64,000 bases of DNA from a candidate division BRC1 bacterium ADurb.Bin183. GTDB taxonomy: Bacteria > Sumerlaeota > Sumerlaeia > MWCT01. Under the pieces are notes generated by a model that worked only from the letters and a program-made list of their open reading frames with translations, was not told the origin of the DNA and made no database searches. The stretch spans positions 141,251 through 205,250 of the forward strand of contig MWCT01000005.1 of assembly GCA_002070185.1 (NCBI GenBank), read 5' to 3'. The translations under genes and the position numbers were made by a program. Positions 8,524-17,507 of this stretch are shown here, piece by piece. The first letter of the stretch is position 1, and the number at the start of each line of letters is the position of its first letter.

Positions 8524-9978
8524 TTATTCGTATAGTGCCCATCTGGACTGAGCAGCAAGAGGAACGCCGCCCGGGAGTGTTTTGGTTGTCTCGGATGTAA
8601 AAGAATTCGGTCCAGGCGGGGAATAGATGTAAAGCAATTCAGAACTATTGTTGACGAGATAAACATTTCCCGCCGCATCAAAGCAGATACCTCTGTTATT
8701 TGTTCCTACCGGAGTAAAATTGACAGTCGTGATTTGGGCGGCAAGATCCCCAACGGGCAGCGGGTCTAAGGGGAATACCTTGAAGCCGAGGCTGTTGATT
8801 GCGACGGCAACGCGGTTATTGGCTTCATCAATATCAAAGCCGCCCATATTGTATATCAGCTCTTCGGAAGCATCATTTGTTCCGTCCATGATGGAATCCC
8901 ATAGCATTGTTTTCCCATCAGGAGATATCTTCATTAAACAAGGACTATCCTTTACTGCTCTATAATTTGAAACATACCAGTTCCCCGCGCTGTCTCTTTT
9001 AACGCCGCCATTAGTGTCGTTGATAAACATTCCTATATTAGCATCATATTTGGGATGTGATGCAAAATCTCTCTCATCAATCTGAATTTCAGCTGGCGAT
9101 GTCCATGGGAATGGTCCATTGCCGATGGCAAGTTTGAATATGTTGCGAAGTCCTGGATCGGCAGAAGCGCCGGGAGCGGGCAAGTCTTCATCATAGGTGT
9201 ATAACACGGTGTTTTCGCCAGTTCCTTCAACCCACACGCCCGCAATGCTGCCGTGAATTCCCTTCGCAACGCCAGCAGAGTCTAATGTTTCGTCAAGCAA
9301 TTGAATGAATGAGCCGGAGAGGTCGGGTTCGGCTCTCCAAACACCGCAAAATGCATCTGACCAGCCGCAGATATAAACGCGGTCATCAGGCGCCACAAAA
9401 ACATGATAAGGGCTATTAGCAGCCGTTCCCCAAGCAACCCCGCCCATGCGAGGGGTATCGCCAAGCCCCAGCGGGTCCGAGCCATCAGGATAAAGGGCAA
9501 ATATCCCTTTGTTAGTCACAAATCTGCCTGACGTCGTTGTCGCGTTGCCAGTGTTTTCACCGGTATAAATCATGCCGAAATACGGGCTTAATTTGTTTTT
9601 ATTTACGGATACTCCGGCGCGGGGATTATAAAGAAGGAATAAACGGCTATCATCGCTGATTTTCGTCCACTCGGCAAACCCCGGAGTGTTCGATGCTGTA
9701 ATTTTGAACCCGTAAGTTTCACCGCTGACAGAACCGGCGCCGAGCCATTCAACGATGTTCAATCCTTTTGCAGTTGTTCCATTGAATGTATCAATGACTG
9801 TTGTGGCGGGCAGAGGCCCAAAGACTTCTATTTGAACCGATGTTGCGTCTTCATTCAAACGATATGAAATTTTCCTGCCGTCGCTGGTGTCAACATTAAT
9901 ATCAAAAACAAAAACGTTTGCGAATAACGGCGCGGAAGAAATGGCAAGAAACAAAACAAGACATAATAACTTTTTCAT
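8524..9978 (-). CDS. Secreted beta-propeller-like protein with C-terminal W-x-L-Y-E motif
   Basis: This 484-residue protein starts with a clear Sec signal peptide (MKKLLCLVLFLAISSAPLFA). The start at 9978 is chosen because AAGGA lies 9 bases upstream; the ATG at 9987 abuts it. The mature part has repeated short segments in which Asp-Gly or Asp-Ala-Gly-Asn is followed by a hydrophobic strand (SPDGKTMLWDS, FDAAGNVYLVNNSSELLYIY, DSAGNWYVSNY), as in NHL/SMP-30-type propellers. No catalytic signature was recognised. The last residues, AAQSRWALYE, match the ends of three other secreted proteins in this window. It lies downstream of another secreted gene on the same strand but is separated from it by a terminator and 288 bases, so it is likely expressed independently. 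Confidence 0.75.
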   Translation of the reverse strand: MKKLLCLVLFLAISSAPLFANVFVFDINVDTSDGRKISYRLNEDATSVQIEVFGPLPATTVIDTFNGTTAKGLNIVEWLGAGSVSGETYGFKITASNTPGFAEWTKISDDSRLFLLYNPRAGVSVNKNKLSPYFGMIYTGENTGNATTTSGRFVTNKGIFALYPDGSDPLGLGDTPRMGGVAWGTAANSPYHVFVAPDDRVYICGWSDAFCGVWRAEPDLSGSFIQLLDETLDSAGVAKGIHGSIAGVWVEGTGENTVLYTYDEDLPAPGASADPGLRNIFKLAIGNGPFPWTSPAEIQIDERDFASHPKYDANIGMFINDTNGGVKRDSAGNWYVSNYRAVKDSPCLMKISPDGKTMLWDSIMDGTNDASEELIYNMGGFDIDEANNRVAVAINSLGFKVFPLDPLPVGDLAAQITTVNFTPVGTNNRGICFDAAGNVYLVNNSSELLYIYSPPGPNSFTSETTKTLPGGVPLAAQSRWALYE

Positions 9979-10216
9979 AATAATCATTCCTTTCTTTTAA
10001 TTGTTTTGGGATTTGGATGGCTCAACTTAAAGACAACAAATAAAAAAATGAGATTGTTCGTTTCATACCTCCTTTCAAAAATTTTTTAATTTTGGCAACT
10101 CCATCATCACGTTAATATGTAGCAGATTTCTAATGTATAAAGACCCCATTTGTCAAGGTATATTTTGTAAAAATTTTTATAAATCAATATAATGTAATTT
10201 CAAACGAATATAATAC

Positions 10217-10242
10217 AAAAAGGGCGAGGCTTTTGCCCCGCC
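10217..10242 (-). terminator. Probable Rho-independent terminator of the beta-helix gene
   Basis: On the minus strand a GGCGGGGC / GCCTCGCC stem (one mismatch) with a four-A loop is followed by TTTTTGTATTATA. It sits 25 bases after the stop of the gene ending at 10267 and so separates the two secreted-protein genes transcriptionally. Confidence 0.65.
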
Positions 10243-10266
10243 ATCTTGAATGAAATCTTTTGAGAT

Positions 10267-11730
10267 TTATTCGTAGAGTTTCCAAATTTTGTCGGCAGAA
10301 AGAGGAACAGGTGTCGGCGTCGGAATGGGTCCAACGTAATCTGCGCCGCCTGACAGCGGAGCGCCAAGCGAATTAGCCCCATAATAATCATCGTTGAAAA
10401 CATCGAAAAATGAATCGTTTCTGTAATCGGCAGCGTCTACAAATTGCGGATCGCTTTCCACTATGTTGGAGGTAATGAAAGGTCCTGTGCCTGTTGTTGC
10501 TGGAATTAAAAGCGATTGCGGTCCAGCAGTTACTATGCCGGAATATGCAATGTTCATTACTCCACTTCCATTATGAACAATCACATTTGAGGCTTTTGCA
10601 GAACCATTGCCTGCAATAATTGTGTCGGTGATATTAATATCGGCGGTATACCCCGCCACATCATTTATTGCTGCTGCGCCGTTATTAGCAATCGTCACAT
10701 TTTCTATTGACACAGTGCCTGTCCCTGTAAGTTCACCGATAACAATTCCTCTATCTGAATTGCCGGCGATAATTGAATTTTTGACGATAGTATTGACGGT
10801 TCCGCCATTTTGAATTTCAATACCCCACGCCCCAACTGGCGCGGTTGTATGATTTTCACCGAGGTTGTTAATGACGTTGCATCCATCAATTAATCTGGGG
10901 TTCGCGGCGTTTGTTGGCGCTGCAGCAAACCAGATTCCCGCAAACCCTTTGTTTCCCAAAACAACGACCCTTTTGTTTGGCGCGTTTATTTGAAAATCCC
11001 CAGTCGCTTGTATTCCCAAACGATTGCAATAGGAGAAAACGCATCCATCGAGTATCCTAAAAACATTCCCAGCGCCGGAAAGGACAAGGCCGTCGTTAGC
11101 TACTACTCCTCCAGCGGCTCCTTGTATGTGAGAAACAACAACATCTTTTAACGTTGCAGAAAAACCATCGCCGGCTGGAGTTGTAGTGCCGCCAATAAAG
11201 ATACCATCATCTCCGAACATGATGGCGCCTGTCAAATCAACCGCCTCTAAACCGGTTGTTGTTATCGGCGCATCGCTGCCGTTGTTTGCCGTTACAAGGA
11301 CATTTTCCAAAGTCAAATTGACGTTTTGACCGTGTGACCTGATGCCATCATCTTGGGGGGTGTTTGTTTTTGAGGGAATGATAATCAAATTTTTTAAAAC
11401 AACAACATTTGCTGTTCCCGTCGGTATTAATATGAGGAGACCATCGTTGGCATCGCCCCCTGTATTTGTTTGAATTGCAAGAACCGGTCTGTTTGCATCA
11501 GTGCCTTCGATGGTCACAGGGACGTTAATAGTAATCATTTCATCATATACACTTGAATCTGTAATATTGATAACGTTCGGAACGGTTGGCGCAGGGTCTG
11601 TCGCAAAATAATCAATGGCTGCCTGAACGGTGTTATAATCCGGTGTCCCGCTTTTGCTGACTGTTACAGTTTGAGCCAAACCAAAACTTACAAGACTAAC
11701 CAACATAGCGATTAACATAATTTTTTTCAT
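10267..11730 (-). CDS. Secreted right-handed parallel beta-helix protein with C-terminal W-x-L-Y-E motif
   Basis: This 487-residue protein has a Sec signal peptide (MKKIMLIAMLVSLVSFGLAQ). The start at 11730 is set by GGAGG eight bases upstream; earlier ATGs lie inside or before that site. The N-terminal TVSKSGTPDYNTVQAAIDYF is typical of pectin-lyase-fold/DUF1565-like surface proteins. The body has many short N/G/V-rich rungs (NVIVHNGSGVMNIAYSG, GTVSIENVTIANNGAAAI, NTIVKNSIIAGNSDRGI), indicating a parallel beta-helix. The C-terminus is a Pro-Thr-rich linker (PIPTPTPVPLSA) followed by DKIWKLYE, the same terminal motif as three other secreted proteins here. No catalytic residues were recognised. 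A surface or polysaccharide-binding role is plausible but unproven. Confidence 0.8.
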   Translation of the reverse strand: MKKIMLIAMLVSLVSFGLAQTVTVSKSGTPDYNTVQAAIDYFATDPAPTVPNVINITDSSVYDEMITINVPVTIEGTDANRPVLAIQTNTGGDANDGLLILIPTGTANVVVLKNLIIIPSKTNTPQDDGIRSHGQNVNLTLENVLVTANNGSDAPITTTGLEAVDLTGAIMFGDDGIFIGGTTTPAGDGFSATLKDVVVSHIQGAAGGVVANDGLVLSGAGNVFRILDGCVFSYCNRLGIQATGDFQINAPNKRVVVLGNKGFAGIWFAAAPTNAANPRLIDGCNVINNLGENHTTAPVGAWGIEIQNGGTVNTIVKNSIIAGNSDRGIVIGELTGTGTVSIENVTIANNGAAAINDVAGYTADINITDTIIAGNGSAKASNVIVHNGSGVMNIAYSGIVTAGPQSLLIPATTGTGPFITSNIVESDPQFVDAADYRNDSFFDVFNDDYYGANSLGAPLSGGADYVGPIPTPTPVPLSADKIWKLYE

Positions 11731-11843
11731 ATTCATTACCTCCATTAATAATACTCAAAATACATCAAATAAAAGCCCCGGGAAAAACCATTTCAAACCA
11801 GTTATTTTTATGTATCACCCCCTTTTTTCTAACTTCTTTTATA

Positions 11844-11873
11844 TTCATACAAATTCTGCTCTATTGAAGTCAA
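11844..11873 (-). promoter_or_regulatory. Candidate sigma-70 promoter for the beta-helix gene
   Basis: On the minus strand TTGACT (11873-11868) and TATGAA (11849-11844) are separated by 18 bases, giving a long leader of roughly 100 bases before the ATG at 11730. The rest of the 300-base gap (11731-12030) is AT-rich and shows no gene. The -10 match is 4 of 6. Confidence 0.35.
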
Positions 11874-12030
11874 CGAGAAAAAGCAAATTCGCTGAAATAT
11901 TTTAACATGCTGGATTAAAAAAATTGTGTATCATTACGGGATAATTATTTATTTCTCGGGCGTTTTCATTTAAAACGGACAGGGGAGAGTGTTGAATTTG
12001 TAAAGTTGCTCAAATTGGTTGTGTTACGTT

Positions 12031-15000
12031 TTAAAACAATCCGCGTTTTTTTCTGAAATCCTTTTCAGATTTTATCAAACCTTCGAGATTTTTACGTATT
12101 TTCTTAATATCAGAACTACCATACTTATTCTTAAAAACAAATTCTGAATCGGGCATGTAAATGTGGACTTCCCAATTATTTTGATTGGGGACAAAAAGAG
12201 AAAGAAATAACGCATAGGATTCAATCTGGATTTTATATAATTGTTTCATCTGTTGCTCATTATGGTTTTTGTATCCAGTCTTGAAATCAATTACCATCCA
12301 GTTGCCGCTTGCATCTTTGACGCAGGCATCCACGCGCCCAACAAGAAGGTCATGACCGAATGCAATCTGAAAGGGAAGTTCTGAATGCCGCTCTTTATAC
12401 GTTGCAAAATTTTTGATATATTCATGCTTTTCCATTTTTGACCAGAAGGTTTGAATCTCTGAGGACAAAGATTCTCTTTCTTTTTGAGCCAAAGATTTTT
12501 CATTATCCAAAAAAGTTTTGATAATCGCCTTGGCGTCCGATTTGTTTTTGAACGGAAATTTTTCCAGCAAGGCGTGAATGATTGTCCCCCTCAGCATATT
12601 GAGTTTGGGGGTGTCATGGCTTCCGTTTTCATGGGCTTTGCCGCTTGATAAATCGAGGGCATCTTCGGGCAATCCTATAATATATTTGAGATAATACCCC
12701 TCAGGGGCGCGGGCAAAAGCCATAAGTTTTGAAATATCGTAAACTCTTCTCAGCTCTGGAATGGAAAGGGGAGCGGCGGTTTTGGGCTTTTCATCTTGAC
12801 GAACAGGGGTAGTTACCGTCGCAGCCCTATGTTTTTGTGAGCCAATATTATTCTGCGAGATAATCGGTATGACCCTTTTTCGTCCATTGATGCAATATTT
12901 GATTTTTCCTTCTTTTTGTTTTGCATCCATAGGTCCAAAGACTTCTTCAAGCATTTTTAATCGAGAGTTAAAATTCTTTTTTGGTTTAGTTATTCCAAGT
13001 ATGAGCAATTTTTCCGCACGAGTGGCGCCGACATAAAAAATGCGCTTTTCCTCATTTATGTCTTTTTGTTTTTGTTTTTGGCTGATTTTTGTGTATGCAT
13101 CGCTTTCCGTAGATTTTTTATCCTTAACCTTTAAAACAATTCCATCTTCTTCGTCAATCAAGCATGGGCTTGTTTTGTCATTGAATTTTTGCGAAATTCT
13201 CGGCAGAATGACCACTTGGAATTCAAGCCCTTTGGCTTTATGGATGGTCATGATTTTAACGGCATCAACGTCTTCGACCAAGATAGGCGCCTCCGCCTCA
13301 TGCTCCGCGAGCTCCTTTTGGGTTTCAATCTGTTCCGAAAAATCCACAAGAGATTGAAAACCAGAGTCATCAAAATCTCGAGCCAGCGTGATGAACTTCT
13401 CGACATTTTCCATCTTGCGTTGCGATTCAATTCCGGAAGAAAGATATTCCCAACCTTTTGTTTCAGTCAAAAAATCTTTCAATATTTGCGATAACGGGAT
13501 GCGTTGCGCCAGAGAATGATAACGGTAAAGCATGTTCGCAACGTCTTTAAGATTTTTATTCTTGTTAGCAGCGATGTTTATTTTATCCCAGAATGACTCT
13601 GCCTTGAAACCGGATATCCAATACAGTAAATTATCCTTATCTTCCAAATGAATGTATGGCGAACGTAAAAGACCGAATAATGCGATGTCATTATCGGGGG
13701 AAATCAAGAACTTGATGAAATTGCACAAGTCCATAATCTCCTGACGATCGTAAAACCCTTTGCCTCCTGTGGTGATAAAAGGAATGTGATAATGTATCAA
13801 CGCCTCCTCGATTTCTTTAAGGTAAGTGGAAGACCTCATGAGAATGGCTATATCTTTTGGGGCAAAATGCGGCGAGCTGCCTTCATCAAGCAATTGCAGG
13901 ATGCGTTTTGCCATGAGTTCTGATTCCTGATCTAATGAAGAGGTTTCGATACTCTCCTCTGCGGTATAAATGATTTCAACGCCGCCCTCTTCTTTTTTCT
14001 TATCAGCCAAAAGCGGATCAAATCTAACATTGCTGCAATCATCTTCGGGTGCATTGCTGTAATCCTTTTCGGGCGCATTGTTGCAATTTTTTTCGGGTGC
14101 CATGATTTTTTCAAAAACAAAATTGACAAAATCAATGACGGCGGGAACGGAGCGATAATTAACAGGAAGCTGCATCGCCCCCAGTTTTTCATCCGTGCTG
14201 GCGTTGATTGCGCGTCCCTGAAATTTAAGATTCAGATTATTCTTTCCCTCCGCCCGATTCTTTTTTATAATTGATTCGGTCGCATCATTAAAGAGTCGAA
14301 CATCAGCGCGCCGAAATCCATAAATGGATTGCTTCGGATCCCCAACGAGAAAAAGGCATCCGCTTTTGCGGTCCCCCGTCAACAATTCGATTAATTTCCA
14401 CTGCAACGGGTCCGTATCCTGAAATTCATCCACCAGAATGTATCTGAACCGATCCTGCAGCTTTTGCCTTACAGATTTATTTTCACCAACAAGATTGGTT
14501 GCCTTGATTAGAAGATCCGTAAAATCGAGCGAAATACCAAAACGTTTGCGCGAGTCATATTCTTTCAACGCCTCAAGATATAAACGCGACAAAGAAGAAA
14601 TATAACTTTTAGGACCCTTCAAATTTTTTATATGCGGTTCTGCTTTATCGCGGTCTTTGATGAGAAAGGAAAGGAAATTTTTTATAGCATCTTTGTCGAA
14701 GTATTGAACCAGTTGTTTTAAATCGTCTGCCAAATAAGACGCAGGATTTTTTGAAGTTATGACAAGAAAATCTTCCAAAGCCTCATCAAGGAGAGCCGTC
14801 GCCTCAGATTCATCAAGGATGGCAAAATTCGAATCAACGCGAGCCTCCATAGGAAACTCTCGTAAGATTTTGGAGCAAAACCCATGAATAGTCCCAATCC
14901 ATGCCTTGGAGAGATTTTCCCCAAAGTCTTTATAACGCATGCGCTGTGATGAATGTTCCTTAGAGGCGATAATCTGACGAAAAAATTTATCAACACGTTC

Positions 15001-15204
15001 CCGTAACTCAGCCGCCGATTTTTCCGTGAAGGTGATGGCAACCACATTATCAAGACTCAGAGCAGGATTTGCGTTGAATAATTCGCAATATCGCGAAACA
15101 AGGACGCGGGTCTTGCCGGAACCGGCGCCCGCTGAAACAATAATATCGCGCTGAAGGTCGAGCGCCTTTTTTTGATAATCGTTTAATTCAATTACATAAC
15201 TCAT
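12031..15204 (-). CDS. addA: AddA/RecB-type UvrD-family helicase with C-terminal PD-(D/E)XK nuclease
   Basis: The 1057-residue protein has the full superfamily 1A set: Walker A SAGAGSGKT (about residues 24-32), AITFTEKSAAELRERV, GTIHGFCSKILREFP, Walker B LVDEFQDTDPLQW, LVGDPKQSIYGFRRADV, MTIHKAKGLEFQVVIL and EKRIFYVGATRAEKLL. The C-terminal nuclease has a His in LRGTIIHALLEKF, then GRVDA (Asp959) and VIDFKTG (Asp973, Lys975). This architecture processes double-strand breaks for recombination. An AddB partner gene would normally be adjacent and is absent here. Residues 369-392, in the linker between the helicase halves, are encoded by three 24-bp tandem repeats. AddA is preferred to RecB because of the overall layout; stand-alone function is uncertain. 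Confidence 0.88.
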   Translation of the reverse strand: MSYVIELNDYQKKALDLQRDIIVSAGAGSGKTRVLVSRYCELFNANPALSLDNVVAITFTEKSAAELRERVDKFFRQIIASKEHSSQRMRYKDFGENLSKAWIGTIHGFCSKILREFPMEARVDSNFAILDESEATALLDEALEDFLVITSKNPASYLADDLKQLVQYFDKDAIKNFLSFLIKDRDKAEPHIKNLKGPKSYISSLSRLYLEALKEYDSRKRFGISLDFTDLLIKATNLVGENKSVRQKLQDRFRYILVDEFQDTDPLQWKLIELLTGDRKSGCLFLVGDPKQSIYGFRRADVRLFNDATESIIKKNRAEGKNNLNLKFQGRAINASTDEKLGAMQLPVNYRSVPAVIDFVNFVFEKIMAPEKNCNNAPEKDYSNAPEDDCSNVRFDPLLADKKKEEGGVEIIYTAEESIETSSLDQESELMAKRILQLLDEGSSPHFAPKDIAILMRSSTYLKEIEEALIHYHIPFITTGGKGFYDRQEIMDLCNFIKFLISPDNDIALFGLLRSPYIHLEDKDNLLYWISGFKAESFWDKINIAANKNKNLKDVANMLYRYHSLAQRIPLSQILKDFLTETKGWEYLSSGIESQRKMENVEKFITLARDFDDSGFQSLVDFSEQIETQKELAEHEAEAPILVEDVDAVKIMTIHKAKGLEFQVVILPRISQKFNDKTSPCLIDEEDGIVLKVKDKKSTESDAYTKISQKQKQKDINEEKRIFYVGATRAEKLLILGITKPKKNFNSRLKMLEEVFGPMDAKQKEGKIKYCINGRKRVIPIISQNNIGSQKHRAATVTTPVRQDEKPKTAAPLSIPELRRVYDISKLMAFARAPEGYYLKYIIGLPEDALDLSSGKAHENGSHDTPKLNMLRGTIIHALLEKFPFKNKSDAKAIIKTFLDNEKSLAQKERESLSSEIQTFWSKMEKHEYIKNFATYKERHSELPFQIAFGHDLLVGRVDACVKDASGNWMVIDFKTGYKNHNEQQMKQLYKIQIESYALFLSLFVPNQNNWEVHIYMPDSEFVFKNKYGSSDIKKIRKNLEGLIKSEKDFRKKRGLF
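14029..14100 (-). repeat. Three 24-bp in-frame tandem repeats inside the addA-like gene
   Basis: Units at 14029-14052, 14053-14076 and 14077-14100 differ at a few positions and encode the acidic eight-residue repeat APEKNCNN / APEKDYSN / APEDDCSN (residues 369-392). Unit length is a multiple of three, so copy-number changes would keep the frame. Confidence 0.85.
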
Positions 15205-15362
15205 GGATTAATCCATACCCTAAATATCCCGAAGGTCAATCTTATTTTTGCACCGACAAAACAATTATTAATAGCTTGACTAAACCGATTAGTGGTAGGC
15301 ATAAGTTGCTATTAAATTGTTGAGGGAAGAATCTGGAAAGGAGCCCCAAAATATCTTTAGCG

Positions 15363-16115
15363 ATGAAGCCTATTATTAGATCAAGAAAAACCGCCGCCAT
15401 ACGAAAGAAGTTCAAACTCTCCCTGAATGCTGAGGATGTGCAAACAAGTTTGGCGGAGGTTCAAAAAAATATCAAGGCGTCATGCGCCAAATCCGGGCTG
15501 CCATATTCAGACGTCCGCATTGTTGTCATCACGCGCGGTAAATCCATCCCCGAAGTCAGGGAACTAGTCAAAGGCGGCTGCCGTAATTTCGGCGAAAATC
15601 GAGTCCAAGAAGGATTGCAGAAAAAAACATTTTTTAGCGCCGACATTCAATGGCACTTGGTCGGTCATCTTCAATCCGTAAAAACACGGACAGCCGTTCA
15701 ATCATTCTCGCTCATCCACACTGTGGACAGCCTGCGGATCGGCTATGATTTGCAAGAATCCTGCGAAGAAGTCGGACGGGATGTTAACGTTCTCATTCAA
15801 GTTAATACAACAGATTCGGACGCCCAGTTTGGAATTCTGCCCTCTGAAACCCTGCCGTTAATCAAGGAATTTACCAAGTTCCCCATGATTCATATACGCG
15901 GGTTGATGCTCGAAACCCCGACGGCGGATACCCCGGAAATGGCGCGCCCATGGTTCAAACGTCTGCGCGAATTAAGCGAAAAGGTGCGCAACGCCGGCAT
16001 CCAAGGCGTGGAAATGAAATGGCTTTCTATGGGAGATTCCACAAATTATACCATTGCGGTGGAAGAAGGCGCCAATATCATTCGTCTCACCCGCCCCTTT
16101 TATGAAGATGAATAA
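15363..16115 (+). CDS. YggS/PLPBP-family protein with the PLP-lysine position changed to Arg
   Basis: The 250 residues align without gaps to the YggS core: VVITRGKSIPEVRELVKGG then NFGENRVQEG, WHLVGHLQSVKTR, HTVDSLRIGYDLQ, VLIQVNTTDSDAQFG and RGLMLETP. YggS-type proteins bind PLP through a lysine in an AVSKTKP motif and keep B6 homeostasis. Here the matching segment reads VITRGKS, so that Lys is Arg58 (codon CGC, 15534-15536), while the Lys two residues later is kept. The C-terminal phosphate-binding region is also altered: SMGDSTNY replaces the usual SMGMSDD type, and IIRLTRPFYEDE replaces the VRIGTAIFG type. PLP binding may be lost or changed. The N-terminus is about 20 residues longer and basic. 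An AAGGAG lies 19 bases before the ATG, so the start is uncertain. Confidence 0.8.
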   Translation: MKPIIRSRKTAAIRKKFKLSLNAEDVQTSLAEVQKNIKASCAKSGLPYSDVRIVVITRGKSIPEVRELVKGGCRNFGENRVQEGLQKKTFFSADIQWHLVGHLQSVKTRTAVQSFSLIHTVDSLRIGYDLQESCEEVGRDVNVLIQVNTTDSDAQFGILPSETLPLIKEFTKFPMIHIRGLMLETPTADTPEMARPWFKRLRELSEKVRNAGIQGVEMKWLSMGDSTNYTIAVEEGANIIRLTRPFYEDE

Positions 16116-16208
16116 TATTCAATATTTGCTGCCTGCTCCAAAATTTTTTTCTTGATTTGATAAGCAAGCGGGGCAGGATATCAATCAATTTTTGTCAGAG
16201 GCAAAATA

Positions 16209-17495
16209 ATGGATATAAATTTGAAATGTGCGGATTGCAAGAAATCATACGATCCTTATATTGTTCGATACTCTTGCGAATGCGGCGGCACGCTGGATGT
16301 TGAGCATGACCTCGAATCCCTGCGCAAATTGGATTTGAAAAAGATTTTCGAAGAACGCTGGCGTTCGCGCCAAAAACCTTATGACTCCGGCGTTTGGCGA
16401 TATAAGGAATTAATTTTTCCTGTGCCGGATGAATTTATCGTTTCCAAGCCCGAAGGGAATACAAATCTTTATGATGCGGGCAAAGCCGGCAAATACGCCG
16501 GTTTGAAAAATTTCCTCTTAAAGCACGAAGGCGAAAACCCCACTTGCTCTTTTAAAGATCGCGGAATGACATGCGGTATGACTGCCGCCCGCCGTATGGG
16601 CGCAAAAATTGTCGCCTGCGCCTCCACTGGCAACACATCAGCCTCTATGGCAGCCTACGCCGCCACAGCCGGCATGCTCAGCATCATCTTCATTCCTGAA
16701 GGCAAGATTGCTTATGGCAAACTGACGCAGGCGCTTGCCTATGGCGGGAAGACATTGCAAATTCGCGGCGATTTTGATGACGCCATGACGCTGGTTCAGG
16801 AAGTTTGCGGCAAACTGAATATTTATTTGCTCAATTCTATTAACCCATATCGGATTGAAGGTCAAAAAGCGATTGGGTTTGAAATACTCCAACAACTGAA
16901 TTGGGAAGTCCCAGACTGGTTTATTCTCCCCGGTGGAAATCTTGGAAATAACACCGCGCTTTCGAAAGGGTTGATTGAATTATATGAGCTTGGCATTATC
17001 GCAAAAAAACCGCGCATTGCGGTCATACAGGCATCGGGAGCTAACCCGCTGTTTTTAATGTGGAAAAACAAAACGCCTTATAAACGAGTCCCTCATGCCG
17101 ATACTATTGCCACCGCGATCAAAATCGGTAACCCAGTCTCATGGAAAAAATCCTATCGCGGGATTGAATGGTCTAACGGTGTTGTGGAGCAGGTGACGGA
17201 TCAGGAAATCATGGACGCCAAGGCATGGGTGGACGCCGCCGGCATCGGCGCAGAGCCAGCCTCCTGCGCCACTGTGGCTGGGGCAAAAAAACTCGTGGAG
17301 GCGGGCGTCATCAATCCCGATGAAAAAGTTGTGGGAATATTGACCGGGCATCTTCTTAAAGACCCGGACGCCACATCTAATTATCACAAATCATCCCTTG
17401 GCGATATAGGAATCGCGTCGCGTTTTGCCAATGCCCCCGTGCAAATTGAGCCCACCTTAGAAGCCGTCAGGCGGCAAATTGGGACTTTGTTATAG
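16209..17495 (+). CDS. thrC: Threonine synthase
   Basis: This 428-residue PLP enzyme converts O-phosphohomoserine to threonine. The PLP lysine lies in NPTCSFKDRGMTCGM (about residues 112-126). ASTGNTSASMAAYAATAG and the glycine-rich PGGNLGNNTALSKG further support the fold. Residues 6-27 carry four cysteines in a CxxC...CxC pattern, a small zinc-ribbon-like N-terminus seen in many bacterial and archaeal ThrC proteins. The gene has an AGAGG 10 bases before the ATG and lies 12 bases before serS, so the two are probably one transcript. The preceding YggS-like gene ends 93 bases upstream. Confidence 0.93.
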   Translation: MDINLKCADCKKSYDPYIVRYSCECGGTLDVEHDLESLRKLDLKKIFEERWRSRQKPYDSGVWRYKELIFPVPDEFIVSKPEGNTNLYDAGKAGKYAGLKNFLLKHEGENPTCSFKDRGMTCGMTAARRMGAKIVACASTGNTSASMAAYAATAGMLSIIFIPEGKIAYGKLTQALAYGGKTLQIRGDFDDAMTLVQEVCGKLNIYLLNSINPYRIEGQKAIGFEILQQLNWEVPDWFILPGGNLGNNTALSKGLIELYELGIIAKKPRIAVIQASGANPLFLMWKNKTPYKRVPHADTIATAIKIGNPVSWKKSYRGIEWSNGVVEQVTDQEIMDAKAWVDAAGIGAEPASCATVAGAKKLVEAGVINPDEKVVGILTGHLLKDPDATSNYHKSSLGDIGIASRFANAPVQIEPTLEAVRRQIGTLL

Positions 17496-17507
17496 AAAGG
17501 ATTTTAT

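Noticed and set aside
10022..10066. A 14-codon frame (MKRTISFFYLLSLS) on the minus strand upstream of the gene starting at 9978, preceded by AAGGAGG
   Set aside because: The ribosome site is only one base from the ATG, too close to function normally. No attenuator structure follows.
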